NCBI RefSeq assembly: GCF_021028995.1
Contig: NZ_JAJJZG010000001.1
Location: 62,001-126,000 of the forward strand
Source: Halobacterium sp. KA-4
Lineage (GTDB): Archaea; Halobacteriota; Halobacteria; Halobacteriales; Halobacteriaceae
Direction of reading: 5' to 3'
Length of the DNA: 64,000 nucleotides
The translations under genes and the position numbers were made by a program. The notes beneath the pieces were generated by a model that was not told where the DNA came from, ran no database searches, and worked only from the letters and a program-made list of their open reading frames with translations. Below are positions 16,671 to 25,378 of this stretch, in pieces (the first letter of the stretch is position 1; each line of letters begins with the position of its first letter).

Positions 16671-17642
16671 TTACATGTACCCGAGGTCGCGCAGGCGCTC
16701 CATGAGGTCTTCTTTGTCCTGGGCGCGGCCTGCGCGCTCGGTGGTGTTCTCGAGGTCCTGGAGCCAGGCGGGCTCGTCGGCGGACTTGTCGGTGGAGATT
16801 TCGCTGCCGAGCGAGCGGAAGCCCTTGAAGTACTTCGGGGAGACGGGGATGTCCTCGTGGGTGAGGCCGTTCGGGAGGTCGTCGTAGTCCTGGGGGACGT
16901 AGCCGTCGTCCGGGAACTCCTCGACGGTCTCGGGGACGACGTAGAACCAGAAGGCGTCCCAGACGGCGGCTTCGTCGAATTGGAGAATCGGCTGGATGCG
17001 GTCGTGTGGCGGGTAGACGTCGGGGTCGTGGCGCGGGCTGAAGAAGGTCTCGTCGGCGCGGGCTTCCTGTTCGTCCCAGCGGATGCCGGAGAGGATGCCG
17101 TCGACGTCGTGCTCTTCGAGGGCGTTGTTGAGCGCGACGGTCTTCAGGAGGTGGTTGCCGACGTAGGTGTCCAGCAGGAACGGGAACGACTCGTCCTCGT
17201 ACTCGAGGAGGTCGCGGACGTGGTGCTGGTTCTGTTCGTTGAGCGCGTCGATGGGGATGTCGTCGCCGGGTTCGAGGTCGTGTTCGTCGACGTAGTCGCC
17301 GATGTCCTCGTTGCGGGCGTAGACGACGTCGAGGTCCCACTCGTCTGCCCAGTGGTCGACGAAGTCGTGGAGTTCGTCGAAGTGCTGGAAGTGGTCGATG
17401 AAGATGGTCGGCGGCACTTCGAGGTCGAACTGCTCGGCGACCTCCTTGACGAAGTACAGCGTGAGCGTGGAGTCCTTCCCGCCGGTCCACATGATGGCGG
17501 GGTTCTCGTACTCTTCGAGGCCCTTGCGCGTGACTTCGATCGCCTTCTCGATTTTGTCTTCGAGCGTCGGGTAGTCCTCGGGGGACTCGCCTTCACCGTC
17601 CGTGTAGTCGACGTCGAGGTAGTCGGGGAATTCCTCGCTCAT
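16671..17642 (-). CDS. Phosphoadenosine phosphosulfate reductase-family protein
   Basis: A 323-residue protein of the PP-loop ATPase superfamily. MWTGGKDSTLTLYFVKEVAE (about residues 51-70) is the SGGKDS-type pyrophosphate loop. Later conserved parts include LSGIRWDEQEARADE and HDRIQPILQFDEAAVWD, which match PAPS reductase/sulfotransferase COG0175 members from haloarchaea. It could reduce activated sulfate or thiolate another molecule. The cysteine motif of true assimilatory reductases (ECGLH) is not seen, so assimilatory sulfate reduction is unproven. No sulfate-pathway gene is adjacent. Confidence 0.75.
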   Translation of the reverse strand: MSEEFPDYLDVDYTDGEGESPEDYPTLEDKIEKAIEVTRKGLEEYENPAIMWTGGKDSTLTLYFVKEVAEQFDLEVPPTIFIDHFQHFDELHDFVDHWADEWDLDVVYARNEDIGDYVDEHDLEPGDDIPIDALNEQNQHHVRDLLEYEDESFPFLLDTYVGNHLLKTVALNNALEEHDVDGILSGIRWDEQEARADETFFSPRHDPDVYPPHDRIQPILQFDEAAVWDAFWFYVVPETVEEFPDDGYVPQDYDDLPNGLTHEDIPVSPKYFKGFRSLGSEISTDKSADEPAWLQDLENTTERAGRAQDKEDLMERLRDLGYM

Positions 17643-17721
17643 ACGCTCGGAATCGACGCTGTCACGTATAGGTTTGTGGATATCGAGTGCCGGTGTCAGT
17701 AGTCGCGGACGCCGGCAGAAC

Positions 17722-18726
17722 TTACGGGTCGGGCGTGGGCGCGGACTTCTGGAGTGCGGTTTCGGCGATGTTGCCGCCGTAGTCCGCGCTCCGCGAGAGC
17801 GAGTCGACGACGAGCCCGAGGTGCTGGGCGTGGTGGGGGTCGAGGTCGTGGAGGAGGTCGTCGATAGCGCGGGTGTGTTCGTCGATTGCGCGGACGTCCG
17901 CGCGGGCTTCGTTGGCGAGTTTGGTCGCTTCCTCCGGGTCGTCGGTAAACAGTGCCTCCATCGCGGTGCCGACGATGTCGGTGGCGTCGGCTTCGAGGTC
18001 GGCGAGCGCGTCGGCCACGTCGTCGGGGACGTCGGCGTCGAGTTCGTGGGTGACGTTAGCGATTTTCGCGGCGTGGTCGGCGACCCGTTCGAGCTGGCGG
18101 GCGCTGGAGTGGTAGTCGAAAGCGGTCTCCCGTCCGAGCCCGATTTCCTGGGCGACCTTCGGGGAGCGCAGTGCGCCGCGGAAAATCCGGGAGACGACGT
18201 ACCAGAGGCGGTCGACGTCGTCGTCGCGCTCGATGACGTCGGTGGCGACGTCGAGGTCGCGATTGCCGAGCGCGTCGACAGCGTCGCCGAGCATCGACGT
18301 GGAGATGAGGTGCATGCGGCGGACGGCGTTGTGAATCGAGAGTTCCGAGGAGTCCAGGAGGTCCTGAATGACGACGCGGTTGCCGGTCTCTTCGAGCACT
18401 TCGAGGCCGACGAGACCCTGCGTGGCGTTGCGGATGACGCGGCGCTGGTCGGAGGTGATGCGGTCGGCTTCGAGCGCGAGCACGTCGAAGCCGCTGACGT
18501 ACATCGTCATCACCGCGCGCATGAGTTCGTCACCCTCCATCCCGGAGATGTCCAGCGTCCCCTCTTCGGTGTCGGCCGGCGTCACCGGGGTCAACAGCAG
18601 CGAACCGCTGTCGGGGTGGAAGCCGACCTCGTCGCCGGCTTCGACGTCGTGGTCTCGCGCCCAGTCTTTCGGAATCGAGACAGTGAACGTCGACCCGCCC
18701 GTGACTTGGACCTTCCTGCGTTCCAT
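17722..18726 (-). CDS. AbrB-PhoU domain regulator of phosphate uptake
   Basis: A 334-residue protein with an N-terminal SpoVT/AbrB DNA-binding domain (residues about 1-45: KVQVTGGSTFTVSIPKDW and VEAGDEVGF) joined to a PhoU-like helical part with two acidic metal-binding repeats (for example DAVDALGNRDLDVATDVIER). It is therefore likely to sense phosphate-transporter status and act on DNA. The start is the ATG before ERRKVQ, 28 bases after a TATA-like AATTTATA. It is divergent from pstS and shares a 225-base AT-rich control region with it, as expected for the regulator of the adjacent operon. Confidence 0.88.
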   Translation of the reverse strand: MERRKVQVTGGSTFTVSIPKDWARDHDVEAGDEVGFHPDSGSLLLTPVTPADTEEGTLDISGMEGDELMRAVMTMYVSGFDVLALEADRITSDQRRVIRNATQGLVGLEVLEETGNRVVIQDLLDSSELSIHNAVRRMHLISTSMLGDAVDALGNRDLDVATDVIERDDDVDRLWYVVSRIFRGALRSPKVAQEIGLGRETAFDYHSSARQLERVADHAAKIANVTHELDADVPDDVADALADLEADATDIVGTAMEALFTDDPEEATKLANEARADVRAIDEHTRAIDDLLHDLDPHHAQHLGLVVDSLSRSADYGGNIAETALQKSAPTPDP

Positions 18727-18951
18727 ACTTCGACGTTGAGAGTGTACCAATATAAATTCTTCCACCCATATATATCTCGCGCCCGTAGACAGGAGTTGTC
18801 CAGAACAGGCGTTATAACAACTTGTATATGGGTTCTAGGCGTATTCCGCATTCCACCCGAGCCACAGAATACCCGTGGTAACGTCTGCATAGGTATATCT
18901 ATATAGATAACATAGTAGGGTATTTATCTACATCTCCCTCACCAACAGTTG
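18727..18951. promoter_or_regulatory. Divergent phosphate-regulon control region with 14-bp palindrome
   Basis: This is the most AT-rich stretch of the window. TATAAATT at 18751-18758 serves the minus-strand regulator. TATTTATCTA at 18921-18930 is 27 bases before the pstS ATG. Just upstream lies the perfect palindrome TATCTATATAGATA (18896-18909). Its position directly before the pstS TATA box makes it a good operator or activator-site candidate. Confidence 0.6.
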
Positions 18952-19947
18952 ATGACTCGCAACGAGTCGGCTGTTCGTACGCGTCGCCAGTTCTTGACCG
19001 GTGTCGGTGTCGTCGGGACCACAGCGCTCGCCGGCTGTCAGAGCACCGGCGACAGCGGTTCGGGCGACGGACTCTCGGGCTCCATCGACATCGCCGGGAG
19101 TTCGACCGTCTTCCCGCTCGCGACGGCGATGTCCGAGGAGTTCCGCACCGAACACGACGGCGTCGACTTCAACCTCCAGTCGACGGGCACCGGTGGCGGC
19201 TTCGCGAACCACTTCTGTCCGGGCAACACCGACTTCAACAACGCCTCCCGCCAGATTCGGGAGCAGGAACGCCAGCAGTGCGCCGACAACGACGTCGAAC
19301 CCGTCGAACTGACGGTTGCGACGGACGCGCTCACCGTCATCGTCAACAACGACCTCGACATCGACAGCATCACCGTCGAGGAGCTGGCGACCATCTGGTC
19401 CGCCGAGGAGCAGCCCGAACTGTGGAGCGACGTCAACTCCGACTGGCCGGACGAACCCCTCGAACTGTACGGCCCCTCTGACGCCTCCGGTACCTACGAC
19501 TACTTCATCGAGTCCGTCCTCCACAGCGGCGACGAGGAACTCAGCCACCGCCAGGACTACTCCGGCACCGAACAGGACCGGACCATCATCCAGGGCGTCG
19601 AAGGCTCCCAGTACGCGATGGGGTACATGGGCTTCGCGTACTACTCCACGAACAAGGACCGCGTGAAGGCCCTCGCCATCGACAACGGCGACGGCGAGCC
19701 TGTCGAGCCGAGCCTCGAAACCGCTCGCTCCGGCGAGTACCAGCCGCTGTCGCGGCCGCTGTTCACGTACCCCGCGAAGTCCTCGCTGGCCGAGGAGCAC
19801 ATCGCGGAGTTCGCGCGCTTCTGGGTGGAGCACTCCACCAGCGAGGAAATCGTCGCCAACGACGTCGGCTACGTTCCCCTCAGCGAGGAAGCCAAGCAAG
19901 AACAGCTCGACGTCCTCGAGACGGCCATCGAGGAAGCGCAGAGTTAA
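18952..19947 (+). CDS. pstS: Phosphate ABC transporter substrate-binding lipoprotein
   Basis: A 331-residue binding protein. The N-terminus has a twin-arginine signal (RTRRQFLTGVG) and a lipobox LAGC, so export is by Tat and anchoring by a lipid-modified Cys, usual in haloarchaea. The ligand-binding motifs IAGSSTVFPL and QSTGTGGGF and the domain-2 GPSDASGTYDYF loop match PstS. It captures inorganic phosphate outside the cell and hands it to PstCA. It starts the pst operon under the palindrome-bearing promoter. Confidence 0.95.
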   Translation: MTRNESAVRTRRQFLTGVGVVGTTALAGCQSTGDSGSGDGLSGSIDIAGSSTVFPLATAMSEEFRTEHDGVDFNLQSTGTGGGFANHFCPGNTDFNNASRQIREQERQQCADNDVEPVELTVATDALTVIVNNDLDIDSITVEELATIWSAEEQPELWSDVNSDWPDEPLELYGPSDASGTYDYFIESVLHSGDEELSHRQDYSGTEQDRTIIQGVEGSQYAMGYMGFAYYSTNKDRVKALAIDNGDGEPVEPSLETARSGEYQPLSRPLFTYPAKSSLAEEHIAEFARFWVEHSTSEEIVANDVGYVPLSEEAKQEQLDVLETAIEEAQS

Positions 19948-20002
19948 CCGCCCACACGGCCGAACAAAGAGCTTATAGGTTCAGCATGACCGGAACAAAT
20001 TA

Positions 20003-20962
20003 ATGAGCGGCGACAGCCTGGCGGACGACCTCACTCGTCGGACCCAGAACGCGCCACCGGAGTTACTCTCGCGGACGTTCTTCTTCGTGTGTGCCGCGCT
20101 CTCGATAGCCACGACCATCGGTCTCATCGTCCTCCTGACGACGGAGGCCGCGAAGTTCTTCACGTTCTCCGCGCCGCTGGTCGGCGTGGAGGGCGAGACC
20201 GCGACTGTCGTCGAGTTCCTCACCGGTACCGAGTGGCAACCAACCAGCGGTCGCTTCGGTGTACTCGCGCTCGTGACGGCGACGCTGATGGTGATGATCG
20301 GTTCCTCCATCATCGCGTTGCCGCTGGGCGTCGGCACCGCCATCTACCTCAGCGAGTACGCCAGCCCGCGCGTGCGGTCGATTCTCAAGCCCGGCCTGGA
20401 GATTCTGGCGGGCATCCCGACGGTCGTCTACGGCTTCTTCGCCATCATCTACATCACGCCGATGCTCCAGCCGTTCGTCCCCGGACTGGGGACGTTCAAC
20501 ATGCTGTCGGCGTGTATCGTCGTCGGCATCATGATCATCCCGATGGTCGCGTCCATCAGTGAGGACGCGATGTCCGCTGTCCCCGAAGAACTCCGGCAGG
20601 CGGGCTACGGGATGGGCGCGACAAAATTCGAGGTCTCGACGGACATCGTCGTCCCGTCGGCGCTCTCGGGCATCTTCTCGTCGTTCATCCTCGCGCTCTC
20701 GCGGGCCATCGGCGAGACGATGGCGGTCACCATCGCGGCCGGCTCGACCGCGCAGTTCCTCAACCCGTTCAACCCCGCCACGTACACGGAGCGTGCGCTC
20801 CCGATGACCGCCGCGATGATCAAACTCATCGGCGGAGACGTGACGGGCGGCGGCCTCGCGTACCGGAGCGTGTTCGCCATCGGCATCACCCTCTTCGTCA
20901 TCACGCTCGCCATGAACGTCATCAGCGACTACGTCGCACAGCGCTACCGGGAGGAGTACTGA
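20003..20962 (+). CDS. pstC: Phosphate ABC transporter permease PstC
   Basis: A 319-residue membrane protein with six predicted helices, starting with TFFFVCAALSIATTIGLIVLL. The binding-protein-dependent transport signature, the EAA loop, appears as AVPEELRQAGYGMGATKFE followed by the conserved Gly. It forms the membrane channel with PstA. It is 55 bases after pstS and one base before pstA, so it is within one operon. Confidence 0.95.
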   Translation: MSGDSLADDLTRRTQNAPPELLSRTFFFVCAALSIATTIGLIVLLTTEAAKFFTFSAPLVGVEGETATVVEFLTGTEWQPTSGRFGVLALVTATLMVMIGSSIIALPLGVGTAIYLSEYASPRVRSILKPGLEILAGIPTVVYGFFAIIYITPMLQPFVPGLGTFNMLSACIVVGIMIIPMVASISEDAMSAVPEELRQAGYGMGATKFEVSTDIVVPSALSGIFSSFILALSRAIGETMAVTIAAGSTAQFLNPFNPATYTERALPMTAAMIKLIGGDVTGGGLAYRSVFAIGITLFVITLAMNVISDYVAQRYREEY

Positions 20963-20963
20963 G

Positions 20964-22610
20964 ATGGCCACGAACAACGAAATCGAGGGGTTCGGACGCG
21001 TCAGCCGGACGGCAGGGACGCTGTTCCGCTACCTGCTGTTGGCGGCGACGCTGTTCGGCCTCGTCTTCGTCACGATACTGCTGGTCTACGTCGCCAACGA
21101 CGCCATCCGGCCGCTGACCGCCGACCCCGGCTGGCACCTGACGTTCTTCCTCACGCTCGTGATACCGACGCTGGCGGCGGGCGCGTACGCCAACCGACGG
21201 GACATCGCTGCGCTCCGCACGGGCGTGTTCACCATCGGCTTCGTCGTCGTCGCGCTGATGTTCAGCGGCGGCGCGGCGATGATATTCGTGGACATCGTCG
21301 AGCCGCTGACGTGGCTGGCGTTCCTGCTCGCGCTCGCCGTCCCTACCGCGGTCACGATGGCGGTCGTCAGCTACGACCACCGCGTCTCGTTCGTCGCGCA
21401 GTTCGTCGTCACCGTCGCCGCGTTCTACCTCTCGCTGTTCGGCGTACCCGGCCCGCTGGGCTCGCTCGCGGGCGTGTCGACGATGGTCCCAAGCCTCTTC
21501 GGCTTCGTCGCGGGCCTGCCGTTCGCGCCGGCACCGTGGCTGATGATGGCCATGACGTTCGGGCCGCCCGTGGCGTACGTCGGGAGCCGGTACGTCGCCG
21601 GCGACCGCGACCGACGAACCCACGTGCTGGTCGGTGCGGGCGTCCTCGCGGTCGTGCTCGCCGGCGGCGCGCTCGCCCCGTTCGCGGGCGTTGACCCCGT
21701 TCCCGGCGTCGTCGTCGCGGCGGTCGGCATCGCGCCGCCGCTCGTCTACGCGGCCGGCACTGCCGTGAACCGCCCGACCGAACGCGTCGGCCTGCTCGTC
21801 CCGGCGACCGTCGTCGTCGGGTCGCTCGTCGGGGCCGTAGCCGTAGACGTCGTCGGGTTCGCCGGCCCGCAGTCGTGGGTCGACTGGGCGTTCCTCACGA
21901 GTTCGCACAGCAGCACCGCCGCAGAAGCGGGCTTCTACCCCGCCATCGGTGGCTCGATTCTGCTGATGTTGACCGTCGCCGTGCTCGCGTTCCCCGTGGG
22001 CATCGGCGCTGCCGTCTACCTCGAAGAGTACGCGCCGAACAACCGGTTCACGCGCATCATCGACGTGAACATCTCGAACCTCGCGGGCGTGCCGTCGGTC
22101 GTCTACGGGCTGCTCGGCCTCGGGCTGTTCGTCACGTACCTGAACCAGCCCCCGGGCACGGTGTTGCTCGGCGGCGCGACCCTCGGCCTGCTCATCCTCC
22201 CCATCGTCATCATCTCCGCGCGGGAAGCCATCCGCGCGGTGCCCGAGGAGACGCGGGCGGCGTCGTACGGGATGGGCGCGACGAAGTGGCAGACCGTCAA
22301 GAACGTCGTGCTGCCGCGGTCGTTCTCGGGCATCCTCACCGGGACGATTCTCGCGCTCGGCCGCGCCATCGGCGAGACCGCGCCGCTCATCATGATCGGC
22401 GCGCCGAACGTCAAGTACTCGCTGCCGGCCGGCCTCTCGGAGGCCGCCAGCGCGATGCCGCTGCAGGTGTACGCGTGGTCGAGTCTCTACGCCGGCGACG
22501 ACTTCTACCAGAAGGCCGTCCCGGCTGGCGTCGTGGTGCTCGTCGCCATCCTGCTGGCGATGAACTCCATCGCCATCGTCCTGCGGAACAAGTACCAGTC
22601 CACGGAGTGA
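20964..22610 (+). CDS. pstA: Phosphate ABC transporter permease PstA with long N-terminal membrane extension
   Basis: A 548-residue protein, much longer than the about 280-300 residues of bacterial PstA. The C-terminal about 240 residues are the permease proper (YPAIGGSILLMLTVAVLAF, EAA loop AVPEETRAASYGMGATKWQ). The first about 300 residues hold around nine extra hydrophobic segments (for example LLLAATLFGLVFVTILLVYV and LVVPATVV-like stretches) with no family I can name. Such extended PstA proteins occur in haloarchaea. It transports phosphate with PstC. The extension might mediate interaction or regulation, which is inference. Confidence 0.9.
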   Translation: MATNNEIEGFGRVSRTAGTLFRYLLLAATLFGLVFVTILLVYVANDAIRPLTADPGWHLTFFLTLVIPTLAAGAYANRRDIAALRTGVFTIGFVVVALMFSGGAAMIFVDIVEPLTWLAFLLALAVPTAVTMAVVSYDHRVSFVAQFVVTVAAFYLSLFGVPGPLGSLAGVSTMVPSLFGFVAGLPFAPAPWLMMAMTFGPPVAYVGSRYVAGDRDRRTHVLVGAGVLAVVLAGGALAPFAGVDPVPGVVVAAVGIAPPLVYAAGTAVNRPTERVGLLVPATVVVGSLVGAVAVDVVGFAGPQSWVDWAFLTSSHSSTAAEAGFYPAIGGSILLMLTVAVLAFPVGIGAAVYLEEYAPNNRFTRIIDVNISNLAGVPSVVYGLLGLGLFVTYLNQPPGTVLLGGATLGLLILPIVIISAREAIRAVPEETRAASYGMGATKWQTVKNVVLPRSFSGILTGTILALGRAIGETAPLIMIGAPNVKYSLPAGLSEAASAMPLQVYAWSSLYAGDDFYQKAVPAGVVVLVAILLAMNSIAIVLRNKYQSTE

Positions 22611-22616
22611 TTCACT

Positions 22617-23498
22617 ATGAGCGACAACACATCAGAGTTCAGCGCCGACGCGGGCGACGGAGAGACCGCCGACCCGACGGCCGACGACATGGTCATCGAG
22701 ACCGACGTCGCGAGCGCGACGTCCAGCAGCGAGACGACGACCACCCCCGACCCCATCATCCGCTCGCGGGACCTCGACGTGTTCTACGGCGAGGAACAGG
22801 CCCTCGACAGCATCGACATCGACATCCCGGAGAACCGCGTCACCGCCATCATCGGGCCCTCCGGCTGCGGGAAGTCGACGTTCCTGCGCTGCATCAACCG
22901 GATGAACGACCGCATCGAGGCCTGCCGGGTGGAGGGCGAGCTCTCCCTGCGCGGGAAGAACGTCTACGACCCCGACGTCGACCCGGTGGCGCTGCGCCGC
23001 CGCGTCGGCATGGTGTTCCAGGAGCCCAACCCGTTCCCGAAGAGCATCTACGACAACGTCGCCTACGGCCTCGAAATCCAGGACGTGGAGGGCGACCACG
23101 ACGAAATCGTCGAGCAGTCCCTCAAGCGCGCGGCGCTGTGGGACGAGGTCAGCCACCAGCTCGACAGCTCCGGCCTGGAACTGTCGGGCGGGCAGCAACA
23201 GCGGCTCTGCATCGCGCGCGCCATCGCGCCGGACCCCGAGGTCCTGCTGATGGACGAGCCGGCCTCGGCGCTCGACCCGGTGGCGACCAGCCAGGTCGAG
23301 GACCTCATCGAGGAGCTCGCCGAGGACTACACCGTCGTCATCGTCACCCACAACATGCAGCAGGCCGCCCGCATCTCCGACAAGACGGCCGTATTCCTTA
23401 CGGGCGGGGAGCTCGTCGAATTCGGTGACACCGACCAAATCTTCGAGAACCCCGAGCACGACAGGGTCGAAGATTACATTACGGGCAAGTTCGGGTAA
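22617..23498 (+). CDS. pstB: Phosphate ABC transporter ATP-binding protein
   Basis: A 293-residue ABC ATPase. Walker A is GPSGCGKST (about residues 80-88), the signature is LSGGQQQR, Walker B is [13 protein letters not shown], and the switch His is in [10 protein letters not shown]. The first about 45 residues are an acidic, Ser/Thr-rich extension absent from bacterial PstB. It powers PstCA. It lies six bases after pstA and six bases before phoU. Confidence 0.97.
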   Translation: MSDNTSEFSADAGDGETADPTADDMVIETDVASATSSSETTTTPDPIIRSRDLDVFYGEEQALDSIDIDIPENRVTAIIGPSGCGKSTFLRCINRMNDRIEACRVEGELSLRGKNVYDPDVDPVALRRRVGMVFQEPNPFPKSIYDNVAYGLEIQDVEGDHDEIVEQSLKRAALWDEVSHQLDSSGLELSGGQQQRLCIARAIAPDPEVLLMDEPASALDPVATSQVEDLIEELAEDYTVVIVTHNMQQAARISDKTAVFLTGGELVEFGDTDQIFENPEHDRVEDYITGKFG

Positions 23499-23503
23499 CA
23501 ACC

Positions 23504-24184
23504 ATGCCACGAGAGAGCTACCAAGAGAAACTCGAGGCGCTCCGCAGCGACGTCCTCTACATGAGCGAAGTGGTCGTCGACCGCCTGCGGCTGGCGCTCG
23601 AAGCCATGGAACAGAAAGACGAGGAGGCCGCCTGGGACGTCATCGAGGGCGACGACGAGGTCAACCAACTCTACCTCGACCTCGAGGAGGAGTGCATCGA
23701 CCTGCTCGCGCTCCAGCAGCCCGTCGCCGGCGACCTCCGGCTCATCGCGTCGTCGTTCAAAATCACGACCGACCTCGAACGCATCGGCGACCTCGCGACG
23801 AACCTCGCGGAGTACACCCTCGACGCGGACCGCGACATGTTCCCCGAGGTCGACATCCAGGCCATCGGCACCACCACCATCGAGATGGTCGAGGACGCGA
23901 TGAACGCCTACGCCGACGAGGACGTCGACGCCTGCTACGAAATCGCCGAGCGCGACGACGACCTCGACGAGGCCTGCCGGCAGGCCTCGGAGACCGTGAT
24001 GCGGGACCTCATCGAGACCGAAATCGACGCCGAGTCCAGCGAGGCGGAGATCGAGGCCCTGATGAACGACGTCTCCCGGATGCTGCTGACGGTGCGGGAC
24101 CTCGAGCGCGTCGGCGACCACGCGGTCAACGTCGCCGCGCGCACCGTCTACATGGTCGAGAAGGACGACGAGCTCATCTACTGA
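23504..24184 (+). CDS. phoU: Phosphate signalling protein PhoU
   Basis: A 226-residue all-helical protein with the two PhoU repeats; each contains an acidic metal-binding motif (LERIGDLATNLAE and LERVGDHAVNVAA). It is the last gene of pstSCAB-phoU and is expected to inhibit the transporter and signal phosphate sufficiency. The window encodes a second PhoU-like protein fused to a DNA-binding domain at the other end of the locus, so signal transfer between the two is plausible. Confidence 0.95.
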   Translation: MPRESYQEKLEALRSDVLYMSEVVVDRLRLALEAMEQKDEEAAWDVIEGDDEVNQLYLDLEEECIDLLALQQPVAGDLRLIASSFKITTDLERIGDLATNLAEYTLDADRDMFPEVDIQAIGTTTIEMVEDAMNAYADEDVDACYEIAERDDDLDEACRQASETVMRDLIETEIDAESSEAEIEALMNDVSRMLLTVRDLERVGDHAVNVAARTVYMVEKDDELIY

Positions 24185-24197
24185 CGCGACCCAATCC

Positions 24198-24213
24198 TTT
24201 TGCGCGTGCTCGG
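24198..24213 (+). promoter_or_regulatory. TATA-like box and shared 16-mer before the ModE-like gene
   Basis: TTTTGCGCGTGCTCGG is identical to bases 286-301 of the window and starts 29 bases before the ATG. The T-rich half is the likely TATA box. The identical GC half could be a common downstream element or chance. Confidence 0.4.
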
Positions 24214-24226
24214 GGTACAGCGACGC

Positions 24227-24916
24227 ATGGACACCCACCCCGAGTTCGACGCCTACGTCGGCAGCGACGGGGTAACTCTGGACACGCGGGACGTCGCGCT
24301 GTTGCGCGCCATCGACGACGAGGGCTCGCTGAGCAGCGCGGCGGCGTCGCTAGGTCGCTCGTACGCGCACGCCCAGCGCCGCGTCGTCGAACTCGAAGAC
24401 GCGTTCGGGTCGCTCGTCGAGCGCCAGCGCGGCGGCTCCGGCGGCGGCGGTAGCGAACTCACGGACACCGCGACCGAACTGCTCGCGACGTTCGAGCGCC
24501 TGCAGACGAGCTTCGAGGGGGTCACGAAGGTCGCGGAGACGGTGCTCTCGGGGACGGTCGTCGAGCGCGACGGCGAACTCGCGACGGTCGAGACGGCTGC
24601 GGGCCGCGTGCGCGCGCTCGTCCCGGAGGGCGACGGCGACGTCCACCTCACGCTACGCGCGGACGCCGTCACGCTGACCGACCCCGCGGACACGCCGACG
24701 CCCGAGCACACGAGCGCCCGGAATCGCTTCTCCGGCACCGTCACGAGCGTCGAGACCGGGGAGCGCATCGCGCGCGTCGCCGTCGACGTCGGCGCCGACG
24801 ACCCCGTGCTCGCACTCGTCACCGAGGACAGCCGCGAGCGACTCGCGCTGGCGGCCGGCCGCGACGTCGTCGTCTCCTTCAAAGCTACCGCGACGCGCGG
24901 CGTCCCCGTCGAATAG
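24227..24916 (+). CDS. ModE-like winged-helix regulator with TOBE domain
   Basis: A 229-residue protein. Residues about 15-75 form a winged helix of the LysR/ModE type (LLRAIDDEGSLSSAAASLGRSYAHAQRRVVELE). A Gly/Ser linker (GGSGGGGSE) breaks the wing region. Residues about 105-229 contain TOBE-like beta segments (LSGTVVERDGELATVET and RNRFSGTVTSVETGERIARV) that in ModE bind molybdate or tungstate. It probably represses or activates oxyanion transport or molybdoenzyme genes. No molybdate transporter is adjacent; the neighbour upstream is phoU, and tungstate, molybdate and phosphate are similar oxyanions. Confidence 0.82.
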   Translation: MDTHPEFDAYVGSDGVTLDTRDVALLRAIDDEGSLSSAAASLGRSYAHAQRRVVELEDAFGSLVERQRGGSGGGGSELTDTATELLATFERLQTSFEGVTKVAETVLSGTVVERDGELATVETAAGRVRALVPEGDGDVHLTLRADAVTLTDPADTPTPEHTSARNRFSGTVTSVETGERIARVAVDVGADDPVLALVTEDSRERLALAAGRDVVVSFKATATRGVPVE

Positions 24917-24967
24917 CGATACCCGCCGCTACGCGGCGAGCGTCGAAGAAAAGTGCCTCGGTGCGGC

Positions 24968-25378
24968 TCAGAACGGGGACTCGACGCCGTCGTCGGCGCT
25001 CGTCGCTGCGGCGTCCTCGTCGACGTCGGCGTCGTCGGCGTTCAGTTCGTCCGCGAGCTCGCCGCGCTCTTCGAGTTCGGCGAGAATGTCGCTGCCGCCC
25101 ACGAATTCTCCGTCGACGAACGTCTGCGGGATGGTCTCCCAGCCGCTGCGCTCCTCGAGCGCGACGCGGAACTCGTCGAGGCTCTGGAGCGCGTCCACCG
25201 TGTGCACGTCCGGTCGGTACTGCGAAATCAGGTTGACCGCACGCTTCGAGAACCCACACTGGGGCATCCGCGCGTCCCCCTTCATGAACAGCACCACGTC
25301 GTTGTTCTCGATTGCCTCGGCGACGATTTCGTCGACCGCTTCCTGCTCCATCGCGGAGTCCATCGGGTCGAAAGCCAT
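24968..25378 (-). CDS. Monothiol glutaredoxin, CGFS type
   Basis: A 136-residue protein. The CGFS active site (MPQCGFSKRAVNLI) and the cis-Pro segment WETIPQTFVDGEFVGGSDI are those of Grx4/GrxD, which bind a 2Fe-2S cluster with a thiol ligand and deliver it to targets. A short Ala/Asp-rich acidic C-terminal tail of about 20 residues is haloarchaeal. Role: iron-sulfur cluster trafficking in the cytoplasm. The start is the ATG before AFDPMDSAME. Confidence 0.92.
   Translation of the reverse strand: MAFDPMDSAMEQEAVDEIVAEAIENNDVVLFMKGDARMPQCGFSKRAVNLISQYRPDVHTVDALQSLDEFRVALEERSGWETIPQTFVDGEFVGGSDILAELEERGELADELNADDADVDEDAAATSADDGVESPF

Noticed and set aside
16671-17642. Assimilatory PAPS reductase (cysH) assignment
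   Set aside because: The characteristic C-terminal ECGLH-type cysteine motif is not visible and no sulfate genes are near, so only the family is named.
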